From positions 1,102,319 through 1,166,318 of the forward strand of contig RQTK01000022.1 of NCBI GenBank assembly GCA_003991915.1: a stretch of 64,000 nt of DNA. The letters are read 5' to 3'. Numbering within the stretch: the stretch's first letter is position 1; every line of letters begins with the position of its first letter. Under the pieces are notes generated by a model that saw only the letters and a list, made by a program, of their open reading frames with translations, was not told the DNA's origin and made no database searches. Source of the DNA: Elysia chlorotica. Its lineage: Eukaryota > Mollusca > Gastropoda > Plakobranchidae. Shown one piece after another: positions 1 through 12,270 of this stretch. A program made the position numbers and the translations under genes.

Positions 1-169
1 CTCTCTCTCTCTCTATCTCTCTCTCACTCACTATCTCTCTATCTCTCTCTCTCACTCTCTCTCTCACTCTCTCTCTCTCTCTCTTTCATTCTCTTTCCCA
101 TTCGCGTTTCTCTTTCTCTCTCTCTTTCATTCTCTTTCTCCCTCAGGCTTCTCTCACTCACTCTCTCTC

Positions 170-217
<48 letters not shown>

Positions 218-235
218 ACTCACTCTCTTTCTCGT
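1..235 (+). repeat. (CT)n compound microsatellite
   Basis: CT runs with TATCTCT, CACTCA and TTTCATT interruptions, continuing beyond the window start. Confidence 0.95.
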
Positions 236-410
236 CTCCTAGTCCCACTGGTTGGGTCGGAGTCAATGTGATCGGCTGAGATAGGAACATGGTCTCACCG
301 CTCAGTTTTGGTAGCACGTAAGATTGTTAGACGTTTGTTTTGGGATCCGTCCACACTGTACATGTATTATAATTTATAGTCCTCTAACCGGACTCTGACT
401 AACAACCTCG
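236..410 (+). repeat. SINE body, head missing
   Basis: CCCACTGGTTGGGTCGG, GTGATCGGCTGAGA, GTAGCACGTAAGATTG and GTCCACACTGTA occur in the order and spacing of the better copies at 4.65 and 44.5 kb. The tRNA head is replaced by a CT microsatellite. Confidence 0.7.
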
Positions 411-1739
411 AGATCAAAATATGCTTACCTTTCATCTCTCCCTCTCTGTCTGTCTGTTTGCCCTCTCTCTCTCTCTCACACACTCTCTCTCACCTATTTT
501 ACCCTACGTGGCCTCCTCGGTTTTTGGCTAGATCGTTAGGACTAGAAGAACTGAACTGGCATTTTTCCTCTCTCGGAATGGGGTGTCACCCCAATTGATT
601 GGAATCGTATTAATTTCAGAAATTACCGAAACTTGATTGTAATCAGCATTATTTCAACATGACAGTCACTAAAAACATGCGATTATTATAATTATACTAT
701 AGTTATAATATAAAATAGTATATATGCATGTAGTAACAATCATTACAGTTTCGGGAGGCAAATAAAACTTGCAGTAAGGGTCACAATGTACATGTATATA
801 TCATTCAACGGATAGTACTAAATATTAAAATCAGACAAAGCTGGGACACTTTATCTTTATTTGTTTTGTTTTGGCTAAACAAGAATAACTCAGCCATTAA
901 TACTAATAGCTACTTCTTATACACAAGCCATACCAAAATAGATATAAATAGTATGTACCTTTAAAAAAAGTGATGATGGTCAGCCGGAAGAAGAATTATT
1001 CAATGCTAAAGTATCTTTACAGATTTAAACTCAAACTTCTTGACCAATTCGAACACTTGCAAATGATGGAACGAATGAGACCAAATTCTCATTAAGATTA
1101 ATAAGAACAGTAAAGTAAAACATAATCTTCTGAAAAATAAAGCAATAAAAATGACGTGAATATTTCTGCACCCACACAAAAAGAAGAGCCATGCTGTGCT
1201 GTACCGAACCCTTACTTGTGTATGCGTTATTGAATGCGATGCTTGGGTGATCTAAAAGAAAAACACAGAAGACACTGAGACAGCCTAAATTCGGTTCCTA
1301 AGAGTAAGAGAAAAGCTCAAAATTTAGTGAAATGAAACGGTCTTACAGGAAGCTAATACAAAATCACTCACATAAAATAATACAATGGTAAACACCAAGT
1401 AATCTTTTTGGGCATGTATTATGTAATAGGAAGAGGAAATCTGGAAGAAACATTTTACGATGTAACTGCAATTATTCATGGATTGCAAACGCTCAATCAC
1501 GATGCTTGCTGGATTTAAAGTTGTAACTTGTATGCGTTCCAATTGTGAGACATCTACGTATAAACCTTTTGTGCCCGTAGATGTCGATACCTGTAAAATT
1601 ATCAGGAGTGCATTGTCAGTACGAGCGTGTTCTCTTCTTTCGATTCGGTTAATTTTGAACATAGATCTTTAACTTTTTACGTAGACGGTGAGCAAGTGAT
1701 ATCTCTGTTTGAACAAAGCGATGCTCTCCTTTACTTGAA

Positions 1740-1900
1740 TGTCTCCCACTCATAGGTATCCAAAATTATCAGATTTTAAGTCGGTACCCCAGAGTGAAAT
1801 GCTCTCGACCTGGCCAATCACTACTCACACCTGGGGATTGAACCTGACACCTCACGATTACAGACTATGCGCTCTGCTTCTGGGCCACCTGGATCTTTCA
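1740..1900 (-). repeat. tRNA-like SINE head, minus strand
   Basis: The minus strand reads a tRNA-like block with GGCCCAGAAGCAGAGCGC (A-box region) and GGTTCAATCCCCAGG (B box) at the proper distance. The flanking body is too degenerate to classify. Not a functional tRNA gene: the stems do not close. Confidence 0.6.
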
Positions 1901-2606
1901 TTGATGATTGACCAAGACTTGGTATCCATCACCCATTGATCTTTCACCAACACTAGAGGCATCTCGATAGGGCAAACCCTGGCGACATAAGATGGTGATA
2001 GGTAAGGGAATCTGCAACGGCGTCCAATCATAGCTCTACAGTCATGTATCCTAGACGAGGCTATCTGAAACAGGGTACCCTCATAGATCTATGGATAGCA
2101 ATTTATATATCTATGGGTATCCTCGATCCTACACTAAGTAACAGAGCCACTCGGTGATGAGAAAAGCCCACCGGTAAGGAGCGTGGTTGTGTCGTTCGTT
2201 AACAGCGCGTAGGTCACGAAGTCTGGCATTCATTCCCCAGAGCCCTTCCACAAGCACTGTACTCTAAGCGTCCATATGACCTCTCAGACTGTTCTAAAAG
2301 TATGACACCGGGCACCCGGCTTGGTGTGAGTCCAGGCTTTGTTTGCCCTCAGGGGCGGCCCACAATGAAGCCCAGCCCAGCCTGTCGCAGCCCTGGCAAC
2401 CAGCAGGAAGTGATGCTCTTGACGGCCCTGGAACCTAGCACGGAGGGATGGGAGAATGGCAGTGGAAGACAGGGAGGATAAATAGGGAGTGATTCGGATT
2501 AATGGATGTGGAGAGATAGGGAAAGGGAGGCAAAGAAAGACAGAGGGGAGGGGGAAAAGAGAGTGTGACTATTTAGGAAGACAGCGAGACTCAACGAGAG
2601 AAAGGT

Positions 2607-2651
<45 letters not shown>

Positions 2652-4590
2652 AAAAGGGGACAGACTGACATACAGAAAGTAAAGTTACCGATCTCAGTCT
2701 TCTACTTCTAGTTTCACCCTGAGGTGAAGGCACATCACGCATAAAAGGATGGATGATTACAGAGTTGATTTTGATAATATTCTAAAGACGATACATTACG
2801 AACACATAAATAACAACGACATGGTAAAATAGCATGTCTTGTCTTGAACACTGTGCTTTAATATTGGCGCTACATCTTTCGTGATGTCTTACCTTTCATT
2901 TTTAAACAGTGTCATCAAACCACAATTTTCTTTTAAATGAAATCAATAAATAATCAATGAAGTAAGCCTGTTTAAATGCGACATTTGAAGGGCAACAGTG
3001 TAGAGCCGACAAGAACACCATAGAGAAAGAGGCTACCGCGCACATCTACCGATACCCAGGTATGTGTAAAATGTCATGCAAGGCGTCGCTTAAATACTTA
3101 ATTACTTCTAGTTCTACAGTCGGTTGTGTCGATATTGAAAATTTTAGCATGAAAATGTGCAACCTTTTAAGTTTTTCTAAGAATTTTTTTTCACAAGACG
3201 GAGGTCTGGTATTAAAGGTAATCAGTATCGTAAACAGCGAGATAAACGTTATATGAAAAATGTAATTATTCGTCTATAGCCCGCGCGTATTTCTAGCCTA
3301 AATTATTACATGTATGTAAGTTGGGGTACAAGTCATACTTTGTAAAAAATCACAGACACAAAACTCACAAGAAGCGACTTAAAACCACCAGTAAAACTTT
3401 GTTTAAAGCGTCACAAATCGAAAAAAATAAACCCAACAACAAGAAGGAAAAAAAATAACAACAACCATCGCAATTTGGAAGTAGAATTACATTTTTCAGT
3501 TAGTAAAATCATGCGCGGCGAAAAATTAAGATTTAATAATGAAAAAAAGTACGCGCTAAAAAGCGCACTGTACTTTTAACATTTTAAAAGGGACGTGACT
3601 CTAATCTGACCTGTTTACCTTTAATGGGATAAGAGAAAAACAGATTATATGATAGAATGAAAATGCGGCTACTTGATTAGTATGAGGGATGTCTTTAAAA
3701 AAGAGCAGACTGTTAAGACAGAGGTAAAAATATATCTATTAAAAAAATCGACCGTATCAAAGACAAAGTAAAATCAGTTCAATAGGTTAACGATTACAAA
3801 CACAAGAGACTACCTATAAAAAAATACATGTACTATAACCATGGATACGCAAGAAAATACCATGGTATATGATTCTAATGAAAAAAAGTCACTGTATTTC
3901 TAAGTGATATTCATCAAATACATGACAATGATTTGAGAAAATCAATTATTTATTTATTCGTGTATCAATACTATCATGAACAAAAATGAAACAGGTACGA
4001 CAAAGATCTGTTTTCACACTGATGCCAGGGCAAACGATAAAAGAAAATTATGGGGCAAGCTATATACAGTCATGTACCATAATTATGGTTACAGAGACAA
4101 GTGAAGACGCATTATTTGTACATGTATTTAAAAAAATAGATTAGATTGCAGTTTACATGATATTTATACACATCAAAATAATGTAGAATCATGTTGAAAG
4201 ATACAAGAGAATTACAAAACAGATACAATCATACCGAGACTTATTGTCTGATAACAAGGTCTCAGTAATATTCTATGGTGGCTACGATGATAATAGAACT
4301 ACAATACTGCATGGAATCATAATACTTTGCCCATTGATAATTTACTTTCTTTATTCTACGACATAAATCATAGAGCACTAATCTTGGACCGGTACAATAA
4401 TTATAATAATTATATCTATCCAACCATCTTTTTCACACCTCAACTTTGTCGATACCGCCCGCTGCTTCAACTCAGTAACTGTAGTTCTTTCAAGTCCTCC
4501 AGGCATCATCTTTCCAGTTTCACAGACTTTGCGGTCTCCATACGGTCAACGGATGACATACACACGCCTGTTAGAGATGGTCATTACTAA
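1901..4590. other. Intergenic, no gene seen
   Basis: A modestly GC-rich patch at about 2,320-2,460, a GA run at 2,610-2,650, then AT-rich sequence with only short unremarkable open frames. Confidence 0.6.
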
Positions 4591-4644
4591 TTTATTGGCT
4601 CCGTAAGTTTAGGATAGAACCATGATTGGACGCCAGTGCGGGAG

Positions 4645-4915
4645 CGGCGACTGGATTATCAGGTAGAGCGTTGATCTCCAAATAGGGAGCTCCGCTGTTC
4701 GAATCTCACAATTGATAAAAAATTTATTAATCCAATTGTATCCCCTACTGGTTGGGTCGGTGTCACTGTCAGTATAATGTGACCGACAGAGACATGGGTC
4801 CAGGTCTCCCTGTCCTGTTTCGGATGTTGCAGCACATAAAATTGTCAGACATCAGTCTAGAAGCCCGTCCACAACATAACCTATAGTGCTGACGTTAGAC
4901 GTCAAGCAACCAACT
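4645..4915 (+). repeat. SINE, near full length, nested in another repeat
   Basis: Head: AGGTAGAGCGTTGATCTCC and GCTGTTCGAATCTCA (A and B boxes). Body: CCCCTACTGGTTGGGTCGG, AGTATAATGTGACCG, TTGCAGCACATAAAATTG, CCCGTCCACAACATA, and a tail GTGCTGACGTTAGACGT. It interrupts a dispersed repeat whose two halves lie on either side (4,590-4,640 and 4,925-4,985). Confidence 0.8.
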
Positions 4916-5405
4916 GAACTCAACACCGGTGCAGATTCCTTTACGTATCGTCGTCGTTCTTTGCTACATGGCCTTTGATCGCAAGGTCTCCAGCCACTCT
5001 CCAGCAGCGGAGGCGCGGAAACATCGATAGCGGCCTGGCGTGGCCTGGTCGATGTTTGCTTTGTAATCTGCGTGGCCAGATGGTGCCGGGGACTGCCAGG
5101 CGTTACAGAGCAGCGCGCTATCGATCTGTCTGCCAGACAGGCGGGCAGGCAGGCAGAAACTGCTGCAGGTCCCATTATAATAATAGGCCTAATGGCGTCG
5201 CCGCGCGTCTATGGGGCCTGAGGGTTGTGGGGAGATGAGGGGGGGGGGGGCTTGGGGAAGGAGAGAAGAAAGGGGATGGAGGTTGGGGAGGGGGTGAGGG
5301 TGATGATGATGATGGATTTGTGAGTGAGTGTATGAGTGTGGTTCGTAGATAAAGGAGGGAGGGAGTTAAAGAGAAGGAAAGAGGTAGCGAGACAGACGGA
5401 TATAG

Positions 5406-5408
<3 letters not shown>

Positions 5409-5443
<35 letters not shown>

Positions 5444-5484
5444 NGAGANTGAGAGAGTTAGAGAGAGAGAGAGAGAGAGAGAGT
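5409..5484 (+). repeat. (GA)n microsatellite with ambiguous bases
   Basis: GA run; N at 5444 and 5449. Confidence 0.95.
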
Positions 5485-5485
5485 G

Positions 5486-5938
5486 ATACGGTGTAGATGT
5501 ATACAAAAAGACTAACATAGAGTGAGAAACAGCAAGGAAAGAAAACGAACACATACATATTTGATTAATTGTAGTTTTCGATCCGCAGACCTCTCAGTTG
5601 AGAGATCAAATGCTCTACCACTATTGTTTGAGGCAGCGCCAGATTTTCAAACGTGTATTGACCCTAACTAAAAACCACTGTTTTTGTATAAAGTTTCTAA
5701 TTCTATAGTTTTAATAAATACTCAAGTATCACGTCTTTCAGACCCTTACAAAGCGTTGTGTGCATTTTGCCAACAATTACATCGCATGACAGTGATGACG
5801 TTTCAGTGGTGACACTCAAACGGGGTCTGACGTGAGTAATCACTATTCAAAATTCACAATCAAGACATAAAACCTTATGTGAAAGAATTGTTCGGTGTAC
5901 TTCAATTATGAGCATAGAACGAGATTGAAGGATAGAGG

Positions 5939-6004
<66 letters not shown>

Positions 6005-6454
6005 CGGTGTAGATGTATACAAAAAGACTAACATAGAGTGAGAAACAGCAAGGAAAGAAAACGAACACATACATATTTGATTAATTGTAGTTTTCGATCC
6101 GCAGACCTCTCAGTTGAGAGATCAAATGCTCTACCACTATTGTTTGAGGCAGCGCCAGATTTTCAAACGTGTATTGACCCTAACTAAAAACCACTGTTTT
6201 TGTATAAAGTTTCTAATTCTATAGTTTTAATAAATACTCAAGTATCACGTCTTTCAGACCCTTACAAAGCGTTGTGTGCATTTTGCCAACAATTACATCG
6301 CATGACAGTGATGACGTTTCAGTGGTGACACTCAAACGGGGTCTGACGTGAGTAATCACTATTCAAAATTCACAATCAAGACATAAAACCTTATGTGAAA
6401 GAATTGTTCGGTGTACTTCAATTATGAGCATAGGACGAGATTGAAGGATAGAGG

Positions 6455-6459
<5 letters not shown>
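5486..6459 (+). repeat. 516-bp tandem duplication, about 2 units, nearly identical
   Basis: ATACGGTGTAGATGTATAC occurs at 5486 and 6002, and the following roughly 455 bp match with one visible substitution (GCATAGAACGAG versus GCATAGGACGAG) up to the next GA run. Each unit ends in a (GA)n microsatellite. Each also holds a minus-strand tRNA-like stretch (GTGGTAGAGCATTTGATCTC, at about 5,605-5,625 and 6,121-6,141). Confidence 0.92.
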
Positions 6460-6506
<47 letters not shown>

Positions 6507-7065
6507 CAGAGAGAGACAGAGAGAGAGAGAGTAACAGAGAGACAGAGAGACAGAGATAGAGAGAGAGAGAGAAGGTGCAGATGAAAAAGAAAAAAAGTAA
6601 AGCGGAAAGAGAACTGTGATATTATGGTTAAGTTGGAGAAGGAGGAGATTTATTGATAAAAGGAGATAGAAAGAAAACTGAGAGAATGCAAGAAAGAGAA
6701 ATAGACGAGAGACAAAAAGAAAGAGAAAGAAAGGAGACTAGAAGAAAGAAAAAAAAAAGTTAATGAGAGAGGGCGGAGGGGAGGAGCGAAAGGGGATGGT
6801 GGTAGAGAAAGAGAAAGACACAGAGATGATTATTTCTAGCGCGGTAAAGGCAGAGAAGGGGAGGTGGTGGGTGAGCATGGAAGGGCATTAAGGGTGAGGA
6901 CCCCAGGTGTCTCAGTAAAATAAAAACCCCAGGTGTAGCTGACATGTACGCGTGTAGTACTTGGTCTGACCAGGTTTCATCTTCATATTGAGGGCTGAAC
7001 ACAAAGGAAAGAGAATTAATGGTGGAGCGAGTAAAGGACTGGTTAGGATGGTGAGCAAAATAGAG

Positions 7066-7133
<68 letters not shown>

Positions 7134-7159
7134 AGGGGGAGAGAGAGAGAGAGAGAGAG

Positions 7160-7202
<43 letters not shown>

Positions 7203-7215
7203 GGAGAGAGAGAAA
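6459..7215 (+). repeat. Purine-rich GA tract region
   Basis: (GA)n runs at 6459-6570 and 7068-7213 with purine-rich sequence between. The Leu/Ser and Arg/Glu frames here are repeat products. Confidence 0.93.
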
Positions 7216-7570
7216 GAGAACAAGTATGTGTTTAATACAAATCAGGTGGCGCGAGTGAGACAATAGAATTATTTTTATCTAGAGCAAGGTAGGAGAAAGA
7301 GAACTGAGATTTTGGCCAGGAGGTTAGGACGAGGTAGTTAAAGAAAGAACGGACCACTTAGACAGAGGCCGGTAGTTACAGCTGGCGTAGTTAGAGTTCA
7401 AACAATAAAAAACATGCGGGTTGCAAAAGACATGTTAACTCAACACAGAGTGTATGAAAACAAAGCGGTGGATAAGGACTGAAAGAGTTTAAAGAAAGGA
7501 AAAAGAAATGGCTAAGCAGGAAAAAATACGGATAAAGAGGGAAAGAAAAGTAGGGACATATTAGAGCGGA

Positions 7571-7614
7571 AAGGTTAGGGGGGGGGGGGGAAAGAATGNN
7601 GAGGCAAAGAGGGA

Positions 7615-7666
<52 letters not shown>
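7571..7666 (+). repeat. G-run, NN, then (GA)n
   Basis: A run of G, then N at 7599-7600, then a GA array. Confidence 0.93.
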
Positions 7667-7668
<2 letters not shown>

Positions 7669-9235
7669 AAGGAGTTGTGTAGCAATCGATATTTTTTGTT
7701 TACAAATCCACAATGATTATAACCGGCTCTTAAAGTAATTTTTAAACATAAAAGGCATCAGTTGGATATGAAATATTTTGGACCAGGTGTTCCGGCGTAA
7801 TGTCAACAAAGAACAGCATTTCCCTGGTCATAGATTTGGTATGACATTTTATTGGTCTAAGTACGAGTCAACCAATCTATACACCCAATAAGACTACTAC
7901 TTGCATTACATAACTATCAAGGTTTTAATGCAGATGCAACCTGGTGCAAGGAGGAAAGCTTCTGGCAGGTGGGGCAGGGATGGAAGATCGATATCCAGTG
8001 ATTATGATGCTCTCTCGAACTACGGTGATCAGGCTAAGGAAGAGATGTTCGGTGTTAAGTAACCGCATTGCTCTTTCAATACCTAGTGATTAAATTTTCA
8101 ATGTCGATATTCTGTGAGGCTAGTGGGGTATCGATTTTTGATTTGATATGAGTAACTAGAATCAGTATCGATTTCTAGTTATTAGACTGCCCTGCTGACA
8201 TTGTTTTGGTGTTTAGAAGAAACTGCTGTTTGCTTTTCCGACACACTTAAGATTCTTTGGTCATATTGTCTCCAAAATCGTAAACCACCAGACCGCATTT
8301 CTAAAATACTATAGAGCTGTATAATGTAATATTAAAATAAAAGTAGTGAGAAAGTTGATTTTAAACAGGGCGGACAAAGTTTGAGGCCACCAACCTTTCT
8401 GAGAAGTGCTTACTACTAAAATCGCTAGGAGTTGTCAACGAGTAATCTTTTTCCATGGCCAAAATCATGTTTCGAGCGAGAGCAAAATTGTCTTACACCA
8501 CTGTCCCCTATTGTCTTTGACATGAGGTTTTCTGATTGTTCATTGGCTGCGTAAGTCTCGAATAGATGTATGATTGTACATTGGTGCGGATTACTTTATA
8601 TATCGTCTTCATCGTCTCTATGGATGTAGTTTTCACAAAGCCTCTAGTGTTCACCGTGGACGTTCCATCGAGCCACCGAGCTCTGCATTGAAGCAAGAGC
8701 CATTCATGGCATTGACAAAAACACAAGGCCCGTGATCTCCAATCTTGTCTCCCCACCACACCAGTCTGTGGATGGCAGAACAGGAATCCATGGCTAGGGC
8801 TTGGGGTTTGTGATTGTATCACCGTTGTATGCTACAATAATTGCGAATATTGATTGCAACACGGCTGTTAATTGTGTTGGCCGGGCGCTCCCCTTGCTTG
8901 CCGGCTTGCATTGTTGCGAGTTCAGGTGTTTACTGCCAAGCCAGTGATGCCTGCAATGCCACGAGGAGAACGGTCGGCTCTACCTGGTGTGATGGTTGCC
9001 AGGAGACCGGTGCTGTATTCTCTGTATTGCGACACATGGAGCGAGGGAAATAAAAAAAGAACATTTTGATGACATGGACATGGGTAATTAGTTTATGCTC
9101 CTGGCGTTAGTACTGAAGTGGGGTATTGGTGATAATGATGATGATGGTGATGTTGATAAAATGTAATAATGATGAAGATGATGATAGTGATTAGAATGTG
9201 GATGAGGATGATTATATAAACACAGCAGTTTGTTG

Positions 9236-9400
<165 letters not shown>

Positions 9401-9825
9401 AAAATAATGATACATGTAATCGACAGGATAATGGTTAGAGTTATGTACATGTAAATGGAAAAAAACACATGATAAGCAGGAAGAGGAGCATAATAATTTA
9501 TTTGGTACTAGGAGGAAGAGATAGTGTACTTTGACAGCAAAGATAACTTTAGAGCTGGCACTCGACCTATGACATGCTCTGGACAACATCGTCAGTAACA
9601 TCATCCTCATCATCCCCATCATCATCACGTCAGCTTGAAAGCAAAGACCGAGCTCTCAACCTGCCACCTGGACAGAGCTGTGGTAATCAGAATCGCACAG
9701 ACAAGACAGGTATCCCAACGGACCCTCTTCTGCCGGTGTGGATATTGGAGGCCTTGCAATACACACGACGGGAATGGATGGCATAATCACGGCCCTGCGT
9801 CCATGTTGTTTTCTGAACGCTCGTT

Positions 9826-9920
9826 GTCTCCGTAAGACTAACAAAGGGCTATGGCAGGTGCAGATTCCCTTACATATCGCCTTCGTTATTCCACGGGCCC
9901 ATCCATCGCAAGGCACCTCT
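9826..9920 (+). repeat. Dispersed repeat of about 70-100 bp (this and four other places)
   Basis: Two conserved blocks, an ATTGGCTCCGTAAGTCTA-like block and a GGTGCAGATTCCCTTA-like block followed by ATATCGTCTTCG, occur together here and at about 8,540-8,620. They are split by insertions at 4,593-4,640/4,925-4,985 and 47,826-47,860/48,080-48,115. The first block alone is at 15,520-15,560. The element class is unknown. Confidence 0.7.
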
Positions 9921-10345
9921 ATAGTGCCCTCTGTGGGCTATTCTAGACCTGCCACACTCAGAGAGCGTATTGTCAGGGGCAATCGGAGCCCGGGTTCCGT
10001 GGGCCCACCCCCGTGGGATGCCACAGTCAGGTCTGACAGCTTGGTCTGCTTGCATGCCTGGGCAAAAATCAATGGATTAAACACGTGCATCCCCTGCAGG
10101 CGGACACCCGAGCAGCTCCCCGGCCTGGTTGATTGTGAGCACCTTGGCGATAAACGCGCTCACTCACACAGACAAGCGCTCGGTCTGTGAGTACTCACCC
10201 TGACTCACGCACACCCGCACGCACTCACGCACACACGCGCGCGCTCCATTCACCATCTGCTCGTTGCTCGTCACAACTGAAATTCATTGGAACCGGCGGG
10301 TACATTCTCCGGGAGTAATACAATGGTCCTTTTGACAATACAAAG

Positions 10346-10445
10346 CAGCAGAGCTGTAGGGCTGTAGGGCTGTAGAGATGTAGGGCTGTAGAGCTGTAGA
10401 GCTGTAGGGCTGTAGGGCTGTAGGGCTGAGTAGGGATGTATGGAT
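10346..10445 (+). repeat. 9-bp minisatellite (GGGCTGTAG-type)
   Basis: GGGCTGTAG and GAGCTGTAG variants, about ten units. Confidence 0.9.
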
Positions 10446-11181
10446 GTAAGGGTGTGCTTTGACGCCTCACAACGATCCCATCCCACCACACGTGCGCTAC
10501 TAAGCGCCGCCGCTGTTGTTTTATGGGACCAAATCAGTTTTATCTAGCGTTCATTGTGGTGTAGAAACCATTAACCTTTCCACCCACACACATACACACA
10601 CACACATATACAAACAATTATCCTCCTTTCCAACAACGCACACACACACACACACCCCTTCCACACATTGCAGCACTCACACACAGACACCCACACACAC
10701 TCACTTCTCTCACGTTAGATGCCAACCTGTCTCTCACTCTTAATGATCATAATTATTGTGACGGATTTTTTTCTCAACTTTCGTCACATTTTCAACTTAC
10801 ATTGCAACAGTCCTAATTATCTCCACGCCTTTTCTAATGGTTTTTCTTTCCTTCTCTTCAATGCTCTAATTTGAAGGTATATTACCGCGGAAAATGGTTA
10901 TCAAACATATTTAGGTGTTCTTAGAACAAAGACTTCTTTAAGTTTGTTTAAAGCTGGTGCATGCAATAATTTCATTTTTTTAACTGTATTGTTAATAGGA
11001 GGGGGTAACTCAAAAGATTACCAGTAAATGTAATTGTTAGCTTAGTCTAGACAAAATAGCGTTTCGTTTAGTTAGTATATTAAAGCACTTTTATTTTTAA
11101 TTTACACCCCTTCGCTTTTTCTCCCTCTCCCCCCCCCCCCCCCCTCTCCCCCCTCCGAGGAGGGGGTAATTTACATCCTCT

Positions 11182-11238
<57 letters not shown>

Positions 11239-11531
11239 CGTTAATCTATATCCGTCTATAAATTTTACTCATACATTACTAACGTACATGCATCCACCTC
11301 ACTCGCAACATGTATAATTTATTTGCGCAGGAACTCTTGGCCAGATTTTCTCGCCCTACCATACAAGCAGATTTCACTATCTATGATTATTTATCAAGCG
11401 CCAGATGCCTCATCCAATCTGGCCCTGAGGGCGAGGTCACATTGAGCAACTTCTCCAGCACTTGAGATGGCACATTCGATACTTTACGTTTGGGCACAAC
11501 CAGGACTGGGGGATTGGTATCGGATTCTGTT

Positions 11532-12075
11532 TGGAAGGAGCATCTTCTTTCAAGGCGCAAGATAATGATCTCGATTCTAGAGCATAATTTATTTTTAATC
11601 ACCGGTTTGCGTAAAGAACATTGAACAGGTTTGAAAACATTGAGGAGGAATTAAGTGAGGTGCTCGTCACAATATATTTATTTTATTCAAGTCTCTACTT
11701 TTTCAAATTTCCTTCCTCACTCTTTACCAGTGAGTTTATTGGATTCTTATTTTTAAACAAATGTAACATAGATGTAAAGGTGAAATAGGCATTGGAAAGG
11801 AGCATCTTCTTTTCAGGCGTAAGATACGTAACTATCTCGATTCTAGAGCATAACTATTACAATCACCGGTTTGCTTAAAGAACACTGAACAGGTTTGAAA
11901 ACATTGAGGAGGAAAGGAATTGAGGTTCTGGTCACAATATATTTATTATTATATTAATTTTAGTTTTTATTTAAGTCTCTCAAAGTCCCTTCCTCATTCT
12001 TTACCCCTAAGTATTGGGTTCTCATTTTTAAACAAATATAACCTAAATGTAAAAGTGAAATAGGCGTTGGAAGTA
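11532..12075 (+). repeat. Tandem duplication of about 261 bp (2 diverged units)
   Basis: GGA(A)AGGAGCATCTTCTTT at 11532 and 11793, with CTCGATTCTAGAGCATAA, CACCGGTTTGC, GAACAGGTTTGAAAACATTG, CACAATATATTTATT and GTGAAATAGGC in the same order in each unit. Confidence 0.88.
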
Positions 12076-12183
12076 CTGTTAAAACACTTTTATGGAATTT
12101 TTTCTTTAGAATAAATCATATTATTAAAACAAAGATTAACGTCTTAAAACATGTTCGGTAAGTAAATCGATACTGTTTTTTTA

Positions 12184-12225
<42 letters not shown>

Positions 12226-12230
12226 CACGG

Positions 12231-12269
<39 letters not shown>
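12184..12269 (+). repeat. (TTG)n microsatellite
   Basis: Two TTG arrays split by TCACGG. Confidence 0.97.

Positions 12270-12270
<1 letters not shown>

Noticed and set aside
4645..4715. Possible tRNA gene (A and B boxes)
   Set aside because: The acceptor and anticodon stems do not pair and the SINE body follows directly, so it is a SINE head. The same applies to the other tRNA-like stretches in the window.
6760..7263. Long Ser/Leu-rich minus-strand and Arg/Glu-rich plus-strand frames
   Set aside because: Translation products of (GA)n/(CT)n microsatellites. The same holds for the frames at 5.2-6.1, 19.0-19.4, 33.9-34.2, 38.5-39.3 and 47.3-47.6 kb.
9738..10190. 150-codon plus-strand frame in GC-richer sequence
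   Set aside because: It overlaps the dispersed repeat at 9.83-9.92 kb, another frame is open on the minus strand, and no family pattern is seen.
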